Below are positions 44,675-54,877 of a stretch of 56,136 bases of DNA, piece after piece. The notes under the pieces are model-generated. The model had not been told where the DNA came from, made no database searches, and saw only the letters and a list, made by a program, of their open reading frames with translations. The stretch lies in NCBI RefSeq assembly GCF_027451485.1, contig NZ_DAIDJE010000104.1, forward strand, positions 1-56,136. The letters run 5' to 3'. The position numbers were made by a program, and so were the translations under genes. How positions within the stretch are numbered: the stretch's first letter is position 1; the number at the start of each line of letters is the position of its first letter. This DNA is from Bradyrhizobium sp. (lineage in GTDB: Bacteria; Pseudomonadota; Alphaproteobacteria; Rhizobiales; Xanthobacteraceae).

Positions 44675-45802
44675 TTATCGGGGAGAAGCATCCTTGCTTC
44701 GCCACTCGCGGACGAGACCGGCTATATCCGCCTGCGCCGGCTCGCGGATAGCTGACGGCGTGCGCGAGAAGCGCGGCGCCGGCGCCGGCTGCGTGGTGCC
44801 GTGGCGTTTCACGAAGGCTTTCCGGGCGGCCATGTGAGGATGTTCCGGTGCCTCGGCGATCGTCAACACCGGAGCGAAGCAGACGTCGGTGCCTTCCATG
44901 ACGGCGCACCATTCGGCGCGGGTTCTGGTCCTGAAGACGTCGGCCAGCTTCTGCCGCAGCGCAGGCCAGGCCTCGCGTTCCATCTGGGCGTCGAACACGG
45001 CATCCGAAAGCCCGGCGAGTTGGCGCAGCAATTGATAAAATTGCGGCTCGATCGAACCGATCGAGATGAAATTGCCGCAGGCGCACTGGTAGACGCCATA
45101 GAAGTGAGCCCCACCATCGAGAAAGTTGCTCTCTCGCGCGGTGGTCCAGCGGCCGATCGCCGCGAAGTCATAAAACATGGACATCAGAGAGGCCGCGCCG
45201 TCGCACATCGCGGCATCCACCACCTGGCCCTTGCCGGATTTTTTCGCCTCAAGCAGGGCTGCGAGCACGCCGACCACGAGATAAAGTGCGCCGCCGCCGA
45301 AATCTCCGACCAGGTTGAGCGGCGGCACCGGCCGCTCCGCGGGTCCGATCGCGGCCAGCGCGCCGGTCACCGATATATAGTTGATGTCGTGGCCAGCGGC
45401 CTGGGCCAATGGCCCATCCTGGCCCCATCCGGTCATGCGTCCGTAAACCAGCCGGGGGTTTTTAGCCAGCACCGCGTCGGGACCCAGACCGAGCCGCTCC
45501 ATCACGCCAGGCCTGAAACCTTCCACCAACGCGTCGGCGTGTTCGAGAAGATCGAGCACCTGGGCAATCGCCGCCTCGCTCTTGAGATCGATCTCGACCA
45601 CCTTGCGTCCACGCGCTGCCGCCGATTTCTGGTTTTTCTTCGCGCCCGGGCGGTCGAGTGTGACGACCTCCGCCCCCATATCGGCCAACATCATGCAGGC
45701 AAACGGACCGGGACCGATGCCGGCAAATTCGACGATGCGCAAGCCAGCCAGCGGGCCGGACGCCCCGCTGGTCAATGTCTGATGATCCGCCATGGTGAGC
45801 AT
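44675..45802 (-). CDS. CaiB/BaiF-family enzyme, alpha-methylacyl-CoA racemase-like
   Basis: A 375-residue family III CoA-transferase fold protein. The overall pattern fits alpha-methylacyl-CoA racemases: [21 protein letters not shown] near residue 24, [11 protein letters not shown] (His138) and GDFGGGALY (Asp167), matching the His/Asp pair of that enzyme, and [20 protein letters not shown]. It would invert the 2-methyl centre of branched acyl-CoAs for beta-oxidation. The start [10 protein letters not shown] has AGGT seven bases upstream; a start at the next ATG is also possible. It is divergent from the chemoreceptor gene. Confidence 0.9.
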   Translation of the reverse strand: MLTMADHQTLTSGASGPLAGLRIVEFAGIGPGPFACMMLADMGAEVVTLDRPGAKKNQKSAAARGRKVVEIDLKSEAAIAQVLDLLEHADALVEGFRPGVMERLGLGPDAVLAKNPRLVYGRMTGWGQDGPLAQAAGHDINYISVTGALAAIGPAERPVPPLNLVGDFGGGALYLVVGVLAALLEAKKSGKGQVVDAAMCDGAASLMSMFYDFAAIGRWTTARESNFLDGGAHFYGVYQCACGNFISIGSIEPQFYQLLRQLAGLSDAVFDAQMEREAWPALRQKLADVFRTRTRAEWCAVMEGTDVCFAPVLTIAEAPEHPHMAARKAFVKRHGTTQPAPAPRFSRTPSAIREPAQADIAGLVREWRSKDASPR

Positions 45803-46012
45803 TTTAATTACCTGTATGGCCCCGCGGGTTCGGTGATAGTCCGCCAAACCATCGATACCCGTCAACCGGCCGCCAGCAGCCTGGCCCTCGCGCAATTTGA
45901 GGGCCTCCGGCGGTTTACGAGCTCTTATCCATTCTATTCTAGGTTCCTCACGACCCGGTGTTCGCGTTTTGACGGGGCCGCGGGATGTATCAGTAGGGCA
46001 GGGGGAGCGGCG

Positions 46013-48061
46013 GTGAAGTTTTTGCAACGTGTCAGGCTGGTGCCATCAAAGCTGCCCGCCTTACGGTTTCGCGGCAAGATCAGCCTCGGCTTTGCCGTCG
46101 TACTTGCGATTTCCGCGGCCAGCATGGGCGTCGCTTATCTGGGGTTTGAGCGCGTTTCAAACGGCGTCACCGCCTACCGCGCGAGCGTGTCGGAATCGGA
46201 TCAGGCCAAGAACATCGACCGCGATTTGATCGCCTACCGGGCGCTGGCCAAATATTATGTGGTGACCGGCAAGGCGGACGACGCCAAGGCCGCGCTGACA
46301 GCGGAAGCTGCGCTCAGGAATGCCATTGATCAGGCGATGAGAAGCGTGGATACGACGAATAACGAGCGCACCAAGCTGGTCGCGCGCCTGCATTCGGAGT
46401 TTCACTCTTTCACCAAGGTCTTCGCCGATGTCGTGAAGATCAAGAATGAAAGCGAGCTGATCAGCCAAAACGAGCTGATGCGGAACGGCAATCAGCTGCG
46501 CTACAAGCTCGACGACCTGCCAAGCGGGGTTGAAGACGATGCGACGCTGGCCGCCGTCACCATGGCGAGCAAGAAGGTGGCCGCGCTGTTCCAGACCGCC
46601 ACGGCGCTGGTCAACACCTTCGTCGTCAATTCCGACCAGTCGATTGCCACGGGCGCCCTGGCCCGCCTGAAGTTCGTCGAGGCGGCATTGAAGGCCATTC
46701 CGGCCGACGAGCCAAAGGTTGCACAGGCCGTCAAGGACGCGTCCGGCTATCTTGAAGATTATCGCAAGTCGGTCACCAAGCTGGTCGATAACGCCAAGGA
46801 GCTTGACGAGCTCTCGATCGAGATGGCGGACTCCACGGTTGCCATCATGAAAGCCTCGAACGCGATGAAGGCTGAACTGCTCGCCGAACAGCAGCGGCTG
46901 GATTCCGAATCCGGCGCGATCATCAGCGAGACCCAGCGCCTCATCGTCTTGCTGGCTTTCGGCGGCTTCCTGTTGGGCGGGGTGCTGGCGCTGCTTTTGG
47001 GATCGGGCATGTCGCGGCCGATGATTGCGATGTGCAAGGCGATGCGCGAGCTTGCCGGCGGCAATTTCGATGTCGTGCTGCCGGGACTCGGCCGCCGGGA
47101 CGAACTCGGCGAGATGGCTGCGGCCGTCGAGGAGTTCAAGGTGCAGGCGATCGCGAAGGCCGAACGCGATGCGGCGGCGCTCGACGAGCAGAACAAGGCC
47201 GCGGCTGCCGGCCGCCGGGCCGAGCTGATCCGCTTTGCCGATGAGTTCGAGGCAGCGGTCGGCAGCATCGTCGCCAATGTGTCGGCTTCGGCCGTGCAGC
47301 TCGAGGCGTCCGCGGGAACGTTGACGCGAACGGCGGAGACCACCCAGGATCTGTCGGGGCAGGTGGCCGGCGCATCCGAGCAGGCCTCCAGCAACATGCA
47401 ATCGGTTGCAGCGGCGACCGAGGAACTCTCCTCCTCCGTCGACGAGATCGGAAGGCAGGCCCAGGAGTCCAACCGCATCGCAGAGGCGGCGGTGCTCCAG
47501 GCCCAGCAGACCGACGGCCGCATCGGCAAGCTCTCGCGCGCCGCGCAGGAAATCGGCGATGTCGTCAAGCTGATCACCGCCATTGCCGAGCAGACCAATC
47601 TTCTGGCGCTCAACGCCACCATTGAAGCGGCCCGTGCCGGTGATGCCGGGCGCGGATTTGCCGTTGTTGCTTCCGAAGTTAAGTCGCTGGCCAGCCAGAC
47701 CGCCAAGGCGACCGACGAGATTTCGACCCATATCGCCGGGATGCAGGGCGCTACTCAGGAATCGGTTGCGGCGATCAAGGAAATCGGCGGGACCATCGGG
47801 CAGATTTCCACCATTGCCTCGGCGATAGCGAGTGCCGTCGAGGAGCAAAGTTCGGCTACCCAGGAAATCGCGCGCAGCGTGCAGAACGTGGCGGAAGGCA
47901 CCAGTGAGGCTGCCGTGAATATCATGGAGGTTAACCGGGGCGCGGCGGAAACCGGCGCAGCATCGGCCAACGTTCTGGACGCGGCGCGATCGCTGTCTTC
48001 TGAAAGCACGCGGCTGCGCGAGGAACTCGATCGCTTCATGAGCAATATCCGCGCCGCCTGA
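46013..48061 (+). CDS. Methyl-accepting chemotaxis protein, HBM-like sensor
   Basis: A 682-residue chemoreceptor. An N-terminal membrane segment (about 24-48) is followed by a long helical periplasmic region resembling the helical bimodular (McpS-like) sensor that binds organic acids, then a second membrane segment near residue 315, HAMP, and the signalling domain with [20 protein letters not shown]. It starts at GTG (46013) with GGGGGAG upstream; the frame stays open for more than 1 kb upstream, but that part is antisense to the racemase gene and not real. The C-terminus has no CheR-docking pentapeptide. Confidence 0.94.
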   Translation: MKFLQRVRLVPSKLPALRFRGKISLGFAVVLAISAASMGVAYLGFERVSNGVTAYRASVSESDQAKNIDRDLIAYRALAKYYVVTGKADDAKAALTAEAALRNAIDQAMRSVDTTNNERTKLVARLHSEFHSFTKVFADVVKIKNESELISQNELMRNGNQLRYKLDDLPSGVEDDATLAAVTMASKKVAALFQTATALVNTFVVNSDQSIATGALARLKFVEAALKAIPADEPKVAQAVKDASGYLEDYRKSVTKLVDNAKELDELSIEMADSTVAIMKASNAMKAELLAEQQRLDSESGAIISETQRLIVLLAFGGFLLGGVLALLLGSGMSRPMIAMCKAMRELAGGNFDVVLPGLGRRDELGEMAAAVEEFKVQAIAKAERDAAALDEQNKAAAAGRRAELIRFADEFEAAVGSIVANVSASAVQLEASAGTLTRTAETTQDLSGQVAGASEQASSNMQSVAAATEELSSSVDEIGRQAQESNRIAEAAVLQAQQTDGRIGKLSRAAQEIGDVVKLITAIAEQTNLLALNATIEAARAGDAGRGFAVVASEVKSLASQTAKATDEISTHIAGMQGATQESVAAIKEIGGTIGQISTIASAIASAVEEQSSATQEIARSVQNVAEGTSEAAVNIMEVNRGAAETGAASANVLDAARSLSSESTRLREELDRFMSNIRAA

Positions 48062-48084
48062 CGAGGCTGGTGGCGGCCCGACGT

Positions 48085-48459
48085 CTACTCCTTGCCGAAT
48101 TGACGCTTCAGCTCGACCTTGGCGCGGTTCAAGCGCGCGCGCTGCGCCTGGCTCAGGGTCTTGCCGGCGCGGTTAATGTAGAAGGTCAACATCGAGAGCG
48201 CCGAGCGATAGGCGCCCGCTTTGCGGCGCGAGCTGCGCTCGGCAGAGTGCTTGAGCGAGGCAGCGATCCGTTTTGGATCCCGCTGGGTAAACACACCGCG
48301 CTTGAGGTCGAGCGCATCGCTCTCCCGCGTGACGCGCTGCGACCATCGCCTGGAGGATGATCTCTTGCCGGCGGTCTTTCCTGGGGCTTTCTTCGCAGGC
48401 CTGGTGCCCCGGCGGCTCGCAGGCCGGCGTGCCGCCGCCGATTTACGTGGTTGCGCCAT
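48085..48459 (-). CDS. DUF3175 family protein
   Basis: A 124-residue basic protein. The first 35 residues are rich in Ala, Lys, Arg and Pro (AARRPASRRGTRPAKKAPGK) and may contact nucleic acid. The rest matches DUF3175: RRWSQRVTRESDALDLKRGV, AASLKHSAERSSRRKAGAYR, and SALSMLTFYINRAGKTLS. The start MAQPRKSAA has GAGGA upstream. It converges on the chemoreceptor with only 23 bases between stops. Confidence 0.85.
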   Translation of the reverse strand: MAQPRKSAAARRPASRRGTRPAKKAPGKTAGKRSSSRRWSQRVTRESDALDLKRGVFTQRDPKRIAASLKHSAERSSRRKAGAYRSALSMLTFYINRAGKTLSQAQRARLNRAKVELKRQFGKE

Positions 48460-48778
48460 GTCGAATTCCTCTGATTTCTTCGCGCCAACCCGCGGGAGCC
48501 CTGCCAGTTCCTCCCAAGCGCGTGCCGGGAACCCCTTCGCCCGCATCGACGTTAAGGATACCTGTGGTCCAGTTCCAATATTTGCATCCCTCCCGGCAGG
48601 CACTTTTGCAAATGCTAGAATTAAGGGACCACGCGCAGAGACAAGTATCTCATGGAGTGGATCTGACTTTTGCTTGAGGCTCTGCGGCCCGACCGGGAGC
48701 GAATGTCTGATCCACGCCACCTTGCACGCTTCGGAACGGCCTGTTGCTTTCGAGGCAATTCCTGATCGGTCCAGCCTC
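48460..48778. other. Divergent intergenic region with copy B of a duplicated element
   Basis: About 320 bases between the DUF3175 gene and the MFS transporter. It contains the repeat at 48601-48718. The MFS frame is open upstream to 48221 but does not encode a plausible N-terminus. Confidence 0.55.
48601..48718 (+). repeat. Duplicated intergenic element, copy B
   Basis: The 32-bp core 48601-48632 matches 7519-7550 at 27 of 32 positions. After the same 21-base spacer comes GGAGTGGATCTGAC (48654-48667), with the inverted GTCTGATCCACGCC at 48705-48718. The core-to-second-arm distance is 69 bases here and 73 in copy A, where arm 1 carries a three-base insert. Confidence 0.65.
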
Positions 48779-50296
48779 ATGGGTTTGCAGCGACGACAGA
48801 GCGATTTGGACGCCGCAATCAAGCCTGCGCAGGCGGACGACCCTTATATTGTCGAAACCAGTATTCCTTTCCGGCTAGATGCGCTGCGCTGGAGCGGCTT
48901 TCATACGCGCGTCGTGCTCGCGCTCGGCATCACCTGGGTGCTTGACGGGCTTGAAGTCACGCTGGCGGGGGCGTTGTCCGGGGCGCTTAAGCAAAGTCCG
49001 ACTCTGCATTTCTCGAATTTCGAGGTTGGATTCGCCAACAGCTGTTACCTCGCCGGTGCCGTGCTTGGCGCGTTCGGCTTCGGCTGGCTGACCGATCGCA
49101 TCGGCCGCAAGAAGCTGTTCTTCATCACGCTCGCGCTTTATCTCACGGCCACCGCGGCGACGGCGCTGTCATGGAGCCTGGCGAGCTATGCGCTGTTCCG
49201 CTTCCTGACCGGCGCCGGCATCGGCGGTGAGTACACCGCTATCAATTCGACCATCCAGGAACTGGTCCCGGCGCGCTATCGCGGATGGACAGACCTTATC
49301 ATTAACGGAAGCTTCTGGATCGGCGCGGCGCTTGGCGCCACCAGCGCGATCGTGCTGCTCGACCCGGACTGGTTCTCCGTCGATCTTGGCTGGCGGATTG
49401 CCTACTTCACCGGAGCATGCCTCGGCCTCGCCGTGTTTGTGATGCGGATATGGATTCCGGAGAGCCCGCGATGGCTTATCATTCACGGTCACCCCGATCG
49501 AGCCGATGCGATCATGTGCGGCATCGAGCGCTCGGTCACGGGGCATGCGCAGAATCAGTCGGCAGCCGGAGGGCAGGCGCCGCTGCGCTCATCGCCGAAA
49601 CTTCGGATCCGCATGCGCGATCATACGCCGCTGTCGGAAGTCGCGCACACGTTGTTCGGCCTGTACCGCAAACGATCGCTGGTCGGCCTGGTGCTGATGA
49701 TCGCCCAGGCCTTCTTTTACAATGCGATTTTCTTCACCTTCGCGCTGGTGCTGATCGATTTCTATGGAATACAAGCGGACCGCGTCGGCTGGTACATCCT
49801 TCCTTTCGCAGTCGGCAATTTTCTGGGCCCGCTCGTGCTCGGACGGCTGTTCGACACGCTGGGCCGCCGTCCGATGATCGCGTTCACCTACGGCATTTCC
49901 GGCATTCTGCTACTGCTCTCGGGCTATTTGTTTGAAATCGGCGCGCTCAATGCGACAACGCAGACCATTGCATGGATGGTCATCTTCTTCTGCGCTTCTC
50001 CGGCGGCCAGCGCCGCCTATCTGACGGTTAGCGAGAATTTTCCGCTGGAGGTGCGTGCGCTGGCAATTGCTGTCTTCTATGCAGTCGGCACCGGAATTGG
50101 CGGCGTCGCGGGACCTCTGGTGTTCGGTGCGCTGATCGATACCGGCTCGCGCGGCAGCGTCTTTACAGGTTATCTGCTCGGGGCGTTCTTGATGCTGCTG
50201 GCCGCCGCAGTCGGATGGCGTTACGCGGTGGCGGCGGAGCGCCGGCCGCTCGAAGCTGTTGCACAACCGCTGGCATCGGTGGAGTATTCAGAATGA
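48779..50296 (+). CDS. MFS transporter, sugar/aromatic-acid porter type
   Basis: A 505-residue, 12-TM transporter. Its two halves carry the loop motifs DRIGRKKLF and DTLGRRPMI, and the sugar/benzoate-porter-like RFLTGAGIGGEYTAINSTIQE and IPESPRWLI. The PESPRW signature and a central hydrophilic loop with SPKLRIRMRDHTPLSE fit this group. The substrate is not determinable. The ATG giving MGLQRRQSD lacks an obvious ribosome site, so the start is uncertain. The trehalose-phosphatase gene follows 13 bases later. Confidence 0.9.
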   Translation: MGLQRRQSDLDAAIKPAQADDPYIVETSIPFRLDALRWSGFHTRVVLALGITWVLDGLEVTLAGALSGALKQSPTLHFSNFEVGFANSCYLAGAVLGAFGFGWLTDRIGRKKLFFITLALYLTATAATALSWSLASYALFRFLTGAGIGGEYTAINSTIQELVPARYRGWTDLIINGSFWIGAALGATSAIVLLDPDWFSVDLGWRIAYFTGACLGLAVFVMRIWIPESPRWLIIHGHPDRADAIMCGIERSVTGHAQNQSAAGGQAPLRSSPKLRIRMRDHTPLSEVAHTLFGLYRKRSLVGLVLMIAQAFFYNAIFFTFALVLIDFYGIQADRVGWYILPFAVGNFLGPLVLGRLFDTLGRRPMIAFTYGISGILLLLSGYLFEIGALNATTQTIAWMVIFFCASPAASAAYLTVSENFPLEVRALAIAVFYAVGTGIGGVAGPLVFGALIDTGSRGSVFTGYLLGAFLMLLAAAVGWRYAVAAERRPLEAVAQPLASVEYSE

Positions 50297-50309
50297 ACGA
50301 AGGCCTGGC

Positions 50310-51137
50310 ATGAACGAACATGTAGCCGACCGCGCGTTACCCGATCCCCAGGAGCCCTGGCCCGCCGAGGGTGCTTCGCTCGATCTGATCACGGAAGTGC
50401 TCGCGAAGCGCCTCGAGAGCTGTGCCATTTTGCTCGACATCGACGGTACGCTACTCGATCTTGCGCGCACCCCGCGCGAGGTGTGGGTGCCGCCGGGGCT
50501 GGCGGCCACGCTGCATGCGCTGCACGGCCGGACAAAAGGCGCGCTCGCGCTTGTCAGCGGCCGGTCCCTCAACGATATCGACCTGATCTTTGCGCCGGAT
50601 CGATTCCCCGGCGTCGGCGGCCATGGCGCAGAGATGCGGCTTTCAACAGAGAGCGAAGCGGTCGCCACCCATGCGCCACCGCTCGATCCGGAGCTGAAGC
50701 GCCGTCTGGCCGCGATCGCCCGGCTCAGCCCCGGCATTCTGCTGGAGGACAAGGGTTACTCGCTCGCTTTGCATTACCGCCTTGCGCCACATGCGGAGAG
50801 AGCGATCTACGAGGCAGTATCGCTGATCCGCGCCGATCTGCCGAGCGCAGCGATCGAGGTTCTTCCCGGAAAATGCGTCTGCGAGATCAAGCAGGCGGGC
50901 TTCGACAAGGCGAGCGGCGTGCGTGAAGTGATGAGGCACGAGCCGTTCAGCGGCCGCCGGCCCATTTTTATCGGCGATGACGTGACCGACGAGTCGGTCT
51001 TCGCGATCATGCCGGAGCTTGGCGGATTGGCTTTCTCGGTTGGTCGTCACGCCGCCCGCGTCGCCGGCCATTTTGATGAGCCTCGCGATGTCCGCAGCTG
51101 GCTGAAATGCCTCACTGATGGCAAAGCTTTGGCGTAG
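50310..51137 (+). CDS. otsB: Trehalose-6-phosphate phosphatase
   Basis: A 275-residue HAD-superfamily phosphatase that makes trehalose from trehalose 6-phosphate. The nucleophile motif is LLDIDGTLLD (Asp43, Asp45), later motifs are ALVSGRSLNDID and the metal motif IGDDVTDESVF. GVGGHGAEMR and LEDKGYSLALHYR are typical of OtsB. It begins 13 bases after the MFS gene and precedes otsA by 182 bases, so both trehalose enzymes are adjacent. Confidence 0.95.
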   Translation: MNEHVADRALPDPQEPWPAEGASLDLITEVLAKRLESCAILLDIDGTLLDLARTPREVWVPPGLAATLHALHGRTKGALALVSGRSLNDIDLIFAPDRFPGVGGHGAEMRLSTESEAVATHAPPLDPELKRRLAAIARLSPGILLEDKGYSLALHYRLAPHAERAIYEAVSLIRADLPSAAIEVLPGKCVCEIKQAGFDKASGVREVMRHEPFSGRRPIFIGDDVTDESVFAIMPELGGLAFSVGRHAARVAGHFDEPRDVRSWLKCLTDGKALA

Positions 51138-51262
51138 CGATGATCGCGGAACCGGTCGTTCTCGCGGCTCCCACGGCGCGTGAACGAATCTTGGCCGCGG
51201 AGGCACGCATTTGCGACGCTGCATCGCCTGAATTCGGTTTCAATTCATTGGAAAAGTGACGC

Positions 51263-51287
51263 GGAACCATATTGATGAACGGTTGTT
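51263..51287 (+). promoter_or_regulatory. Possible EcfG-type general-stress promoter before otsA
   Basis: GGAAC-N16-TGTT resembles the alphaproteobacterial EcfG/RpoE2 consensus GGAAC-N16/17-CGTT with one mismatch in the -10 element. It lies 33 bases before the otsA start, and trehalose genes are known members of this stress regulon in rhizobia. Confidence 0.45.
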
Positions 51288-51319
51288 AACACACGAGCGA
51301 ACCATCAGGAGGGGAGCCG

Positions 51320-52768
51320 GTGAGCCTCGTCGTCGTTTCAAATCGGATCACGCGCGGCCATGCCAATGAACCCATCACGGGAGGTCTGGCCGCCGCACTG
51401 CTTCCAATCGTCGAGAAATCGGGCGCGATCTGGGTCGGTTCCAGCGGCCGGGTGCGCGACGGTGTCCAGAAGGAACCGTTTGCCGAAATCGAGGCGCTCG
51501 GTACCGGTGCGCTTGCGATGCTTGACCTGCCGGCCGCGCATTATGAAGGTTACTATGAAGGCTTTGCCAATTCTGCTTTGTGGCCGGCGCTGCATTCGCG
51601 TGCTGACCTGATCCGGGTTTCGCAGGGCGATTATCTGTCCTACCGGGAAGTCAACGCGTTCATGGCGCGGGCTCTGCTCCGCTTCCGCAAGCCCGAGACG
51701 GCATTCTGGATCCAGGATTATCACTTCCTTGCTCTCGGAGCGGAATTGCGCGAACTCGGCGTCGACCAGCCGGTCGGCTTCTTCCTGCATACGCCTTGGG
51801 CGCCCCGTGACGTGATGGAGGGCGTTCCGCATCACCGCGAACTGGTAGAGGCGATGCTGGCCTATGACCTGATCGGCTTCCAGACCGAGGGTGATTGCGA
51901 AAATTTTACGAACTATCTCTCGTCAACCCTGGACCTTGTGATCGAGGATGGCACGGTGGCGACTCCGCACGGGACGACGCGCCTCGCGGTGTTTCCGATC
52001 GGCATCGATGTGGAAAAATTCGCGCGCCAAGCCACCAAGGCCATTTCACACCCGGACGTGTCGCGGCTGCGCCGCAGCCTAAACGGCGAAAAACTCGCCA
52101 TCGGCGTCGACCGCCTGGATTATTCCAAGGGGCTTATCAATCGCGTCAAGGCCTTCGACAAGATGTGGACTCTGCATCCGTCGCTGGCGCGCACGGCCTC
52201 GCTGCTCCAGGTCGCAACGCCCTCGCGTGGGGCTATCGAGGCCTATGGCCAACTGCAAAGCGAACTCGCGAAACTCGTCAGTGACGTCAACGGCCTTCAT
52301 GGTGAGGTGGACTGGACGCCGATCCGCTATCTCAACAAGGGTTTCAGCCAGACCGTGTTGGCCGGCCTTTACCGCACCGCGCAGGTGGGCGTGGTGACGC
52401 CGCTTCACGACGGCATGAATCTGGTGGCGAAGGAATATGTCGCCGCGCAAAATCCCGCCGATCCCGGCGTGCTCGTGTTGTCGAAGTTTGCGGGTGCAGC
52501 CAACGAGCTCGACACCGCGCTTCTGGTCAACCCTCACGATATCGATGGCATGGCGCGAGCGATCGCAACGGCGCTATCGATGCCGCTGCTCGAGCGGCGG
52601 ATGCGCTGGGAGGCAATGATGGCCAAGCTTCGTCGCGGCTCCATCCAGCAGTGGTTCGAGGCCTTCGTCGAGGCGTTGCAGAAGGCGCGGGCCGAACGCG
52701 AGGCGGCGGCGCTGCGGCCTGTTTTGAGGCCGCCGAATTTGTGGCCGCTCCGCTCCGTCAACGCCTGA
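51320..52768 (+). CDS. otsA: Trehalose-6-phosphate synthase
   Basis: A 482-residue GT20 glycosyltransferase joining UDP-glucose and glucose 6-phosphate. The signature regions are VVVSNRI at the start, PITGGLAAAL, IQDYHFLALG, GFFLHTPWAPRDVMEGVPHH, GVDRLDYSKGLINRVKAFDK and TPLHDGMNLVAKEYVAAQ. The GTG start has AGGAGGGG upstream. Together with otsB it supplies trehalose for osmotic, desiccation and general stress, consistent with the EcfG-like sequence in front. Confidence 0.96.
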   Translation: MSLVVVSNRITRGHANEPITGGLAAALLPIVEKSGAIWVGSSGRVRDGVQKEPFAEIEALGTGALAMLDLPAAHYEGYYEGFANSALWPALHSRADLIRVSQGDYLSYREVNAFMARALLRFRKPETAFWIQDYHFLALGAELRELGVDQPVGFFLHTPWAPRDVMEGVPHHRELVEAMLAYDLIGFQTEGDCENFTNYLSSTLDLVIEDGTVATPHGTTRLAVFPIGIDVEKFARQATKAISHPDVSRLRRSLNGEKLAIGVDRLDYSKGLINRVKAFDKMWTLHPSLARTASLLQVATPSRGAIEAYGQLQSELAKLVSDVNGLHGEVDWTPIRYLNKGFSQTVLAGLYRTAQVGVVTPLHDGMNLVAKEYVAAQNPADPGVLVLSKFAGAANELDTALLVNPHDIDGMARAIATALSMPLLERRMRWEAMMAKLRRGSIQQWFEAFVEALQKARAEREAAALRPVLRPPNLWPLRSVNA

Positions 52769-53161
52769 CTGCGGGATCGACGGCGAAGTAAAAGCCGGTC
52801 CGCGAGGGTCCTCATTGCAAGAGGTAATGCGTCGAGCGCCGCCGCCTGCCCGTGGCATCGGTGATCCGCGGCTTCGCCTACTCCCGCGGTCGCAGTTCTG
52901 CGCCTGACGGCGGCCGCATATCCGGCCGTCGTCAGAATGCCGAGGCCATCGCCCGGCGGATCCGCGCGTGATCCTGACGCTCGCTTATCCGCACCACAGA
53001 AGGAGGGGGATATCGAGAGCCGGCGGGGTCACCCCGCCCCGCGGCGCCATGGTCTCCCGGAATAATTTCCAAATCTTTTCAATGTCTTGCTGAAATGACG
53101 GTGGACGCTGCGCGGGTGCACTTGCAAAAGTCCGCGCGCACCTTCAAGAGAGGACCTCTTC
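52769..53161. other. Intergenic region before the tRNA
   Basis: About 390 bases with no supported gene. Near 53116 a hairpin-like arrangement (GCGCGG, ACTT-GCAA-AAGT, CCGCGC) lies ahead of the tRNA; it may be part of the tRNA promoter region or an unknown structure. Confidence 0.45.
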
Positions 53162-53251
53162 GGAGAGATGGCCGAGTGGCTTAAGGCGCACGCTTGGAAA
53201 GCGTGTGTGCGGGAAACCGTACCGTGGGTTCGAATCCCACTCTCTCCGCCA
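53162..53251 (+). tRNA. tRNA-Ser (anticodon GGA)
   Basis: A 90-base tRNA with the 7-bp acceptor stem GGAGAGA / TCTCTCC, discriminator G and encoded CCA. The anticodon stem CACGC/GCGTG encloses the loop TTGGAAA, anticodon GGA, reading UCC and UCU. The T-loop is GGTTCGAATCC, and there is a long variable arm as in type II serine tRNAs. It is the integration site for the adjacent integrase. Confidence 0.97.
53227..53251. other. Probable attachment-site core (left end of island)
   Basis: The tRNA 3' part, from GGTTCGAATCCC to the CCA end, is the usual crossover for P4-type integrases. A matching direct repeat is expected at the other end of the island; I see none within the window, so that end lies beyond 56136. 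Confidence 0.5.
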
Positions 53252-53413
53252 GAAGGTCGTTCCAGAAAGTTTCACCCAGCCCCAATTCCTGACACAAAGA
53301 GCTGTAATAACAGCTGCTTATGCGGAGTTTGGCGTTCCATTCAATTCCATCCCGTCTCGCCAAATCTCATGCCTAAGTGTATGTAAAAGTGTATGTAGCC
53401 GGGGTGCCGGTAT

Positions 53414-54709
53414 ATGGCGCGAGGATTCGGAAAACTGACGGCCAAGCAGGTCGAGCATTTGTCTCGGCGGGGGATGCACGCTGACGGCGGCGGCCTGTAT
53501 CTCCAGGTGGCGAAGGGCGGCTCCAAGAGCTGGCTGTTTCGATACAAGCTTTATGGCCGCACGCGCTGGCATGGTCTCGGGTCACTGCGCGATGTGGGCC
53601 TTGAAGAAGCGCGCGAGAAGGCAACTGACGCTCGCAAGGTCCGCCGCAATGGCGCCGACCCGATCCAAGCCAAGCGCGAGGCGGAAGCCGCTGCCCGCAT
53701 CGAGGCCGCCAAGGCGATCACGTTCGGAGCGGCTGCTAAGCGCTTCATCAAGGCCAATCGGGCCGGTTGGAAAAATGCCAAGCACGCCGATCAATGGGGG
53801 ATGACGTTGCTCGGCGTCGACCAGAAGGGAAAGCCGACCAGAAACGACTACTGCAAGACCATCCGTGATCTTCCGATCGGCGCGATTGATACGACGCTGG
53901 TCCTGAGAATCATCGAACCGATCTGGGCGAGCAAGACCGAAACGGCCAGCCGCATTCGCAGTCGCATCGAGCAGGTCATCGATGCCGCCAAAGCGAAAGG
54001 CGAGTTCAAGGGCGAAAACCCGGCCCGCTGGAAGGGGCACCTCGATAACCTGCTCCCGGCCACGTCGAAGGTTCGCAAGGTCCGCAATCATCCGGCGCTG
54101 CCTTATCGGCAATTGCCCGACTTCATGCGCAAGCTCCGCGAGCGCGACGGTGTAGCTGCCGCAGCTCTTGAGTTTCAGATACTGACGGCCGTCAGGCCCG
54201 GCAACGCGGTAACGGCGAAATGGGACCAGGTCGATCGGCAGACATCAGTCTGGACCATTCCGGCTGCACTCATGAAGAGCGATGCCGAACACAAAGTGCC
54301 ATTGAGCAAGGCGGCGCTCGCCGTGCTCGATCGCATGGAAGTCACGAAGGATGATAGCGAGTACATCTTCCCCAACAGCAAGGGCAAGCCTCTGAGCGAC
54401 GCCTCGACGGCCGCGGTGATCAACAGGATGAATGAGCTCGAGCGGCGCTGGATCGATGCGAAACTCGACCGTGAAATCGTACCGCACGGCTTCCGCTCAT
54501 CGTTCCGCGATTGGGCGGCAGAGCACGGCTATGACGATCCCGTCGCCGAAGCTGCGCTCGCGCACAAGGTCAGCGACGACGTAGTCGCGGCCTATAGGCG
54601 CACGACCTTCTTCGACCTGCGCAAGCGGATGATGGAGAACTGGGCTGACTATTGCGCCCGACCGTCCAGCAACGATGACACCGTCGTGGCGTTCCGCTCG
54701 CAGTCATGA
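53414..54709 (+). CDS. Tyrosine recombinase integrase, P4 type
   Basis: A 431-residue site-specific recombinase. The N-terminal Arm-binding (DUF4102) domain starts GKLTAKQVEHLSRRGMHADG with GGGLYLQVAKGGSKSWLFRY. A core-binding domain spans about 100-200. The catalytic domain has Arg in TAVRPGNAV, Lys in KSDAEHKVPL, HGFRSSFRDWA, the LAHK-type His, and Tyr in AAYRRTTFFDLRKRMMENWA. The gene starts 162 bases after tRNA-Ser and is oriented away from it, the standard layout for an integrated island. Intact, so excision may still occur. Confidence 0.95.
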   Translation: MARGFGKLTAKQVEHLSRRGMHADGGGLYLQVAKGGSKSWLFRYKLYGRTRWHGLGSLRDVGLEEAREKATDARKVRRNGADPIQAKREAEAAARIEAAKAITFGAAAKRFIKANRAGWKNAKHADQWGMTLLGVDQKGKPTRNDYCKTIRDLPIGAIDTTLVLRIIEPIWASKTETASRIRSRIEQVIDAAKAKGEFKGENPARWKGHLDNLLPATSKVRKVRNHPALPYRQLPDFMRKLRERDGVAAAALEFQILTAVRPGNAVTAKWDQVDRQTSVWTIPAALMKSDAEHKVPLSKAALAVLDRMEVTKDDSEYIFPNSKGKPLSDASTAAVINRMNELERRWIDAKLDREIVPHGFRSSFRDWAAEHGYDDPVAEAALAHKVSDDVVAAYRRTTFFDLRKRMMENWADYCARPSSNDDTVVAFRSQS

Positions 54710-54877
54710 AGCCGGTGGTCGATGTAGCTTCGCTTATTCATGTATTCTTGAAATGTCGCCTCTGAACGTTCCCCCAGTGCCTTGCATCGTGTTAATTACC
54801 GAGCGGCAAGAGAAGAGAAATTTATGCATTTGCCTTCGATCAACGAAATCCGCCCTTAAACTCCAAAGGACGCGCTC

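Noticed and set aside
44801..46012. Upstream extension of the chemoreceptor frame, giving over 1000 residues in total
   Set aside because: It is antisense to the racemase gene, has no domain pattern, and a good GTG start with ribosome site lies at 46013.
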